DNA from: Streptomyces sp. NBC_00775
GTDB lineage: Bacteria; Actinomycetota; Actinomycetes; Streptomycetales; Streptomycetaceae
Length of the DNA stretch: 64,000 nucleotides
NCBI RefSeq assembly: GCF_036347135.1
Contig: NZ_CP108938.1
Coordinates: 5,828,001-5,892,000 of the forward strand
Direction: 5' to 3'
The notes under the pieces are model-generated. The model had not been told where the DNA came from and did not search any database. It was given only the letters and a program-made list of their open reading frames with translations. Both the position numbers and the translations under genes were made by a program. Of the stretch, positions 60,010 to 64,000 are shown piece by piece; position 1 is the stretch's first letter; each line of letters begins with the position of its first letter.

Positions 60010-61656
60010 CTAGTTCACGTTGACCGCGGTCCAGGCCGAGGCGACGGCCTGGTACTCGGCGCTGCTCGCGCCGTACAGGTCGCTCGCCGCCTTGAGGGTG
60101 GCGACGCGGGCGCCCGCGTAGTCCGTGGAGGACGTGAAGTACGTGGTCAGGGCCTTGTACCAGATCTGGTCGGCCTTGGCGCGGCCGATGCCGGTGACCG
60201 TGGAGCCGTTGTACGTGGGCGAGTTGTAGCTGACGCCGTTGATGGTCTTCGCGCCGCTGCCCTCGCTCAGCAGGTAGAAGAAGTGGTTGGCGACGCCCGA
60301 GGAGTAGTGCACATCGAGGCGGCCGACCGTGCGGGACCAGTAGTCGGCGGAGCCGCCGTCCTTGCTGGGCTTGTCCATGTAGCGCAGCGGGGTGCCGTCG
60401 CCGTTGATGTCGATCTTCTCGCCGATGAGGTAGTCGCCCACGTCGGAGGAGTTGTTCGCGTAGAACTCGACCGAGGTGCCGAAGATATCGGAGGTCGCCT
60501 CGTTGAGACCGCCGGACTCGCGGGTGTACTTCAGCCCGGCGGTGGCGGCGGTCAGGCCGTGGCTCATCTCGTGCCCGGCGACGTCGAGCGAGGTCAGCGG
60601 GTGGGTGTTGCTGATGCCGTCGCCGTACGTCATGCAGAAGCAGCTGTCGGACCAGAAGGCGTTGACGTACGCGCTGCCGTAGTGGACGCGGGAGTAGGCG
60701 GCCTTGCCGTCGCCGGCGATGCCGTTGCGGTTGAACGCGGACTTGTAGAAGTCCCAGGTCACGGCGGCGCCGTAGGCGGCGTCGACGGCCGCGGTCTGGC
60801 GGTTGGCGGGGGTGCCGTCGCCCCAGCTGTCGTCCGCGTCGTGGAAGAGGGTGCCCGTGCCGGTCGTACCGCCGTTGAGGTCGTACGTCTTGTGGCCGCC
60901 GCGGCCTCCGTCGGTCAGGTCGTAGCCGCCGGAGGTGGAGGCGGTGCTGCCGACGGTGACGGTGCCGCTGTACTCGCTGGTGCCCGTGCCGGTGTCGATG
61001 GCCTCGTAGCCGTACAGCTTCTTGCCGGTGGCGGCGTCGGTGATGACGTGCAGCTCGCTCGGGGTGCCGTCCTTCTGTACGCCCTTGACGACGGACTCGT
61101 ACGCGAGGACCGGCTTGGCCGGGACGGCCCAGACGATCTTGCGGGTGGTGGTGGAGGTGGTCTTCGCGGCGGACTTCTCGGAACTTGCCGCGCTCAGGGC
61201 GGACTTCTTCGCGGCGGACGCGGATACGGCGGCCGCGGTGGACGCGACGGATATCCGGGCCTTGGCCGCCTTGTCCACGCCTTTGAGGTGGCCGCTCTTC
61301 GTCACATGCGTGACCAGGTCGCCGCCGAGGACGGGCAGTCCGGCGTACGTCCGCTCGTAGCGGGTGTGGACGGTGCCGTTCGCGTCCTTGACGACATCCC
61401 GGACGACGAGCTTCTCCTGGGCGCCGAGCCCGAGCTCCCCGGCGGTCGAAACGGCGTCGGCCTGGGCCGACTTGATGGCCGCCACGCGGGCCGACGCGCT
61501 CAGCGGCAGGGCGGTCGCCCCGCTGGTGTGCTCCGGGGCGGCGGTGGCCGACCCGTTCTGCACGGCGAGCACGACCATCGCGGCGGACGCGGCGAGGGCG
61601 GCGGCACGCAGTGCGGTCTTGCGCGGGGTGTGCGCGGCACGGGAGTGCAGTCTCAC
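60010..61656 (-). CDS. Secreted M4 family (thermolysin-like) metallopeptidase
   Basis: This 548-residue protein has a signal peptide (ALRAAALAASAAMVVLAVQN), FTP and PepSY propeptide (QEKLVVRDVVKDANGTVHTR; YERTYAGLPVLGGDLVTHVT), and a catalytic domain with zinc motif VAGHEMSHGLTAAT and the third ligand in GGLNEATSDIFGTS. The active-site His lies near RLDVHYSSGVANHFFYLLSE. AAGGAG followed by five bases fixes the GTG at 61656. It converges on the M1 peptidase; together the two suggest extracellular protein degradation. Confidence 0.95.
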   Translation of the reverse strand: MRLHSRAAHTPRKTALRAAALAASAAMVVLAVQNGSATAAPEHTSGATALPLSASARVAAIKSAQADAVSTAGELGLGAQEKLVVRDVVKDANGTVHTRYERTYAGLPVLGGDLVTHVTKSGHLKGVDKAAKARISVASTAAAVSASAAKKSALSAASSEKSAAKTTSTTTRKIVWAVPAKPVLAYESVVKGVQKDGTPSELHVITDAATGKKLYGYEAIDTGTGTSEYSGTVTVGSTASTSGGYDLTDGGRGGHKTYDLNGGTTGTGTLFHDADDSWGDGTPANRQTAAVDAAYGAAVTWDFYKSAFNRNGIAGDGKAAYSRVHYGSAYVNAFWSDSCFCMTYGDGISNTHPLTSLDVAGHEMSHGLTAATAGLKYTRESGGLNEATSDIFGTSVEFYANNSSDVGDYLIGEKIDINGDGTPLRYMDKPSKDGGSADYWSRTVGRLDVHYSSGVANHFFYLLSEGSGAKTINGVSYNSPTYNGSTVTGIGRAKADQIWYKALTTYFTSSTDYAGARVATLKAASDLYGASSAEYQAVASAWTAVNVN

Positions 61657-61761
61657 TCGAACTCCTTCAGACAAGCCACAGATGAGCCACAACGGACTCA
61701 CAGGCGTGGGGCATGAGGGTGGGGCCTGAGGGGAAGTGCGAGGAGAGGGTGACACCTGACA

Positions 61762-61780
61762 CCCCCTGTTTGACAGGGGG
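61762..61780. promoter_or_regulatory. Inverted repeat upstream of the M4 peptidase
   Basis: CCCCCTGT (61762-61769) and ACAGGGGG (61773-61780) flank TTG. On the minus strand TTGACC lies next to it, so it may be an operator within the M4 gene promoter. A terminator is less likely at 106 bases before the start codon. Confidence 0.4.
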
Positions 61781-61829
61781 CGGTCAACTTTTTACATGTT
61801 CGTATCCGAAAGCCGTGCGCTCGGCTCCG

Positions 61830-62048
61830 CTATGCGGGCGGCCGGAATGTATCCAACTCGGCGAGCAGCAGGCCGATCCACGGGTCGGGGTCGGCCGGGT
61901 CGGGATGGCGGGCGAGGGCGAGAGGGAGGAGGGTGAGACGCGCGCGGTGCAAGCTGTCGGGGGCGACGGTGGGACGGGGGGACTGGCCATCGCGCCTCTT
62001 CGGGCGGATGCGGTCGAGCGCATGGCATCGAGGCTGGGTGTCTGCCAC
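61830..62048 (-). CDS. Small hypothetical protein (72 aa)
   Basis: A perfect-looking GGGAGG five bases before the GTG at 62048 supports this short frame. The C-terminal half reads RARLTLLPLALARHPDPADP, then DPWIGLLLAELDTFRPPA, which has ordinary protein character; the N-terminal half is Arg/Pro-rich. No family was recognised. It lies between the M4 peptidase and the Nudix-like gene, diverging from the latter by 42 bases. Confidence 0.45.
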   Translation of the reverse strand: MADTQPRCHALDRIRPKRRDGQSPRPTVAPDSLHRARLTLLPLALARHPDPADPDPWIGLLLAELDTFRPPA

Positions 62049-62090
62049 GCTTGCCTCCCGGCTGAAGGGTGACTCCTGTCAGGGGTTCCG

Positions 62091-63335
62091 ATGACACGGC
62101 GACGAACGTCCGATTGGCGCGAGGCTCGGTTCAGGCAACTGCACGCGTATGTCAGCCAGTTGGTTGCCCCCCTCATCACCAAGTCTCTTGAGGAGCAGTC
62201 CGGCGACATCGCGGTTCCCGGTCTCCCGCTGCTCACCCGCCGGGGCTGGATCCCGCGCAGACCGCTCCCGCTGGACCAGGTTCAGCTGAACTACTCCGCG
62301 CCCCGCGCCGACACCTTCGACGCGGCCAAGCGGCTGCTGGCGCCCTACTGGCCGGCCGTCGAGGGGATGCGCGTCCCCACGTACTCCGCCGCCGTGCTCC
62401 AGTTCGCGAAGCCGCCCATGTTCTTCGACGCTCCGTCGTTCCGCCTGCTCGGCCTTGATCCGACGGCCTCGGAACGGACGGGCCGTTCGACCGCCCTCCA
62501 GTTCACCATGGGGTCGTACTACGACTGGATCGACACGGGCGAGGCGCTCGGTTACGAGGCCGCCAAGCGCTATGCGGAGTCCGGCGGTGCCTCGATCATC
62601 GGCCCCTACCGTGAGTCCCTTAGGGGGCCCTTCGACTTCGCCGGCCGGTGTGCGACGCCCGGCATCAACACGCTCACCATCCGTGCGTCACGGCGCCGTT
62701 CGTTCTTCTATCTGCACCGGCGCACCTCGGTGGCCACCGCCCGTGGCACCGTCCACGTGGTCCCGGCGGGCGAGTTCCAGCCCTCCGGCGGTGACACCGA
62801 GGGACACGCCGTGGGAGGAGCCGACCTCGACGTGCGGTCCACGATCATCCGGGAGTACATGGAGGAGATCCTCGGACGCCCCGACGTGATCAATCCGACG
62901 GAGCACGTCACACCGGTCGACTTCATGTCCGACCCGGAGTACGCCGCCGTGGAGTCGGCTCTGCGCGGGGGCGGTGCCCAGTGCCACTACCTGGGAACCG
63001 GGCTCTACCCGCTCACGTGGAAGCCCGAGATCCTCATGGTGTGCGTCTTCGACGAGCGGCTCTTCGACCGGGTTTTCGCGGAGATGTTCAACTCGGTGCA
63101 AGAAGGCGACCTTGAGGGCCCGGGCGGCCGGCTGCTGGACGAGGACGACCGTCTCCCGGGCACGATCCACTTCCTCTTCGGCCCCAGGAAACGCCCTTAT
63201 CAGGGACTGCCCTTCGACGAGGAAACCGTCGCGAGCTACGCGAACGACCCGACCACCCTGCCCGCGGCACGGGCCTGTCTGAAGCTGGCCTGGCAGCATC
63301 GGGGACACCTGAACATCCCGACGGCCCGAACCTGA
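62091..63335 (+). CDS. Nudix-like protein of unknown function, first gene of a HAD pair
   Basis: This 414-residue protein has YLHRRTSVATARGTVHVVPA, then GEFQPSGGDTEGHAVGGADL and TIIREYMEEILGRP. The VPAGEFQP and REYMEEILG parts look like the two halves of a Nudix box (Gx5Ex7REUxEExGU) separated by a longer insertion. The N-terminal 180 residues (LLTRRGWIPRRPLPLDQVQL; FAKPPMFFDAPSFRLLGLDP) are not recognised. The ATG at 62091 starts MTRRRTSDWREARF. The HAD gene follows after ten bases. A nucleotide or nucleotide-sugar role is inferred weakly. Confidence 0.6.
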   Translation: MTRRRTSDWREARFRQLHAYVSQLVAPLITKSLEEQSGDIAVPGLPLLTRRGWIPRRPLPLDQVQLNYSAPRADTFDAAKRLLAPYWPAVEGMRVPTYSAAVLQFAKPPMFFDAPSFRLLGLDPTASERTGRSTALQFTMGSYYDWIDTGEALGYEAAKRYAESGGASIIGPYRESLRGPFDFAGRCATPGINTLTIRASRRRSFFYLHRRTSVATARGTVHVVPAGEFQPSGGDTEGHAVGGADLDVRSTIIREYMEEILGRPDVINPTEHVTPVDFMSDPEYAAVESALRGGGAQCHYLGTGLYPLTWKPEILMVCVFDERLFDRVFAEMFNSVQEGDLEGPGGRLLDEDDRLPGTIHFLFGPRKRPYQGLPFDEETVASYANDPTTLPAARACLKLAWQHRGHLNIPTART

Positions 63336-63345
63336 AGGAGAACCC

Positions 63346-63963
63346 ATGGCGGACGCTTCGGCTTCGCACCGACCCGGCTGGCTGCTCTGCGACTTCGCCG
63401 GTGTGCTCGGCCTGCATCAGCCGGAGGAACTGCGGCAGCGGATGGCCGCGGTCGCGCACGCCGAGTTCGGGCCCTTCTGGGAGGCCTACTGGGCCGAACG
63501 CCAGGCGTACGACGCCGGCGACCTCTCCCGCGGGGACTACTGGAAGCGGGTCGGGGCCCGGATCGACGCCGACTGGCCCGAGGCCCTGATCGTTACCCTG
63601 GACGAACTCGACGTCGAGAGCTGGCTGTTCCCCAACCAGGAGACGCTGCGGGTGGTCGCGGAGATGAGGGCGGCGGGCACGCGGCTGGCCGTGCTGTCCA
63701 ACGCCCCCCTCTCCCTGGGCGCCGCCCTGCGCGCGCTGGCCTGGCTGGAGCCGTTCGACCAGGTGATCTGCAGCAGCGAGATCCGTGCCGCGAAGCCCGA
63801 TCCGGCCGCCTATCTGACGGCGCTGGAGATCCTGGGGGCCACCGCGGACGAGGTCGTCTTCGTGGACGACCGCCAGGTCAATGTCGAGGGCGCAGCGGTC
63901 CTCGGAATCCGGTCCGTGCTCTTCTCCGACGCGGCCCGGCTCCGCCGCGATCTGCTCGGCTGA
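63346..63963 (+). CDS. HAD family hydrolase
   Basis: This 205-residue protein has motif I as WLLCDFAGVLGLHQPEEL (one Asp replaced, DFxGVL type), motif II in LAVLSNAPLSL, the Lys of motif III in IRAAKPDPAAYLTALEILGA, and motif IV EVVFVDDRQVNVEGAAVLGI. It resembles HAD-IA epoxide-hydrolase/phosphatase-like members. AAGGAGAACCC gives a good RBS for the ATG. It is the second gene of a unit with the Nudix-like protein and may hydrolyse a product of it. The stop is 37 bases from the window end. Confidence 0.85.
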   Translation: MADASASHRPGWLLCDFAGVLGLHQPEELRQRMAAVAHAEFGPFWEAYWAERQAYDAGDLSRGDYWKRVGARIDADWPEALIVTLDELDVESWLFPNQETLRVVAEMRAAGTRLAVLSNAPLSLGAALRALAWLEPFDQVICSSEIRAAKPDPAAYLTALEILGATADEVVFVDDRQVNVEGAAVLGIRSVLFSDAARLRRDLLG

Positions 63964-64000
63964 CCGGCCAGGGAAACGGATGGTCGGGCAGATGCTGGTA

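Noticed and set aside
60283..61716. 477-codon frame antisense to the M4 peptidase
   Set aside because: Low-complexity Gly/Val/Arg sequence opposite a complete peptidase gene.

Overview
This window is chromosomal DNA from a high-GC actinomycete, almost certainly a Streptomyces. The evidence is the strong GC bias at third codon positions, AAGGAGG-type ribosome binding sites, many GTG starts and GTGA/ATGA stop-start overlaps, and the gene content. From memory of S. coelicolor, the middle part follows the mshA - gpm - phoU/phoR/phoP - carD - ispD/ispF - cysS - rlmB - msiK neighbourhood. No biosynthetic cluster, complete prophage, insertion sequence or CRISPR array was seen.

1-16.7 kb is accessory and regulatory. 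It opens with the end of a HelD-like helicase. Three SnoaL-domain ECF sigma factors follow, each next to a carboxymuconolactone decarboxylase, epimerase or NAD(P)-binding oxidoreductase gene. This is the known ECF41/COE arrangement, here present three times within 9.4 kb, and each module carries a matching TGTCACA-N16-(C/T)GTC promoter. The section also holds a UvrA-like ABC ATPase, GNAT acetyltransferases, F420-type and SDR oxidoreductases, a DJ-1-like protein and a TetR regulator.

17-31 kb contains a decayed DUF1062-like gene, an XRE regulator / HbhA-like / DUF2516 cluster that mirrors Rv0474-Rv0476 of Mycobacterium tuberculosis, a receiver-PP2C phosphatase, an NlpC/P60 hydrolase, a methyltransferase, mshA with a YbjN gene, a Tat-exported beta-helix protein, an AraC/DUF2000 divergent pair, an MFS transporter and gpmA.

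31-47.6 kb contains a secreted glycine-rich RTX protein, a SCO4226-like nickel-binding protein beside a 50-residue cysteine-rich peptide, phoU diverging from phoR-phoP across PHO boxes, an LpqE-like lipoprotein, carD, ispD-ispF, cysS, rlmB, a DoxX membrane protein, a sugar nucleotidyltransferase and msiK, which has a candidate DasR site upstream.

47.8-64 kb starts with tRNA-Thr(UGT). It continues with a DUF2637 pair, an APH(6)-type kinase whose start codon overlaps that of a divergent rhomboid-like gene, and a SoxR-type operon (a perfect 20-bp SoxR box, quinone oxidoreductase, DHA2 efflux pump). It ends with a flavin amine-oxidase-like gene, a pentapeptide-repeat protein, M1 and M4 metallopeptidases and a Nudix-like/HAD gene pair.

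Two features recur across the window. Many intergenic regions hold short tandem duplications of 8-60 bp. A long-palindrome interspersed element occurs three times. Starts were chosen from ribosome binding sites, overlaps and family N-termini. No database searches were possible, so all names rest on motif recognition and gene order.
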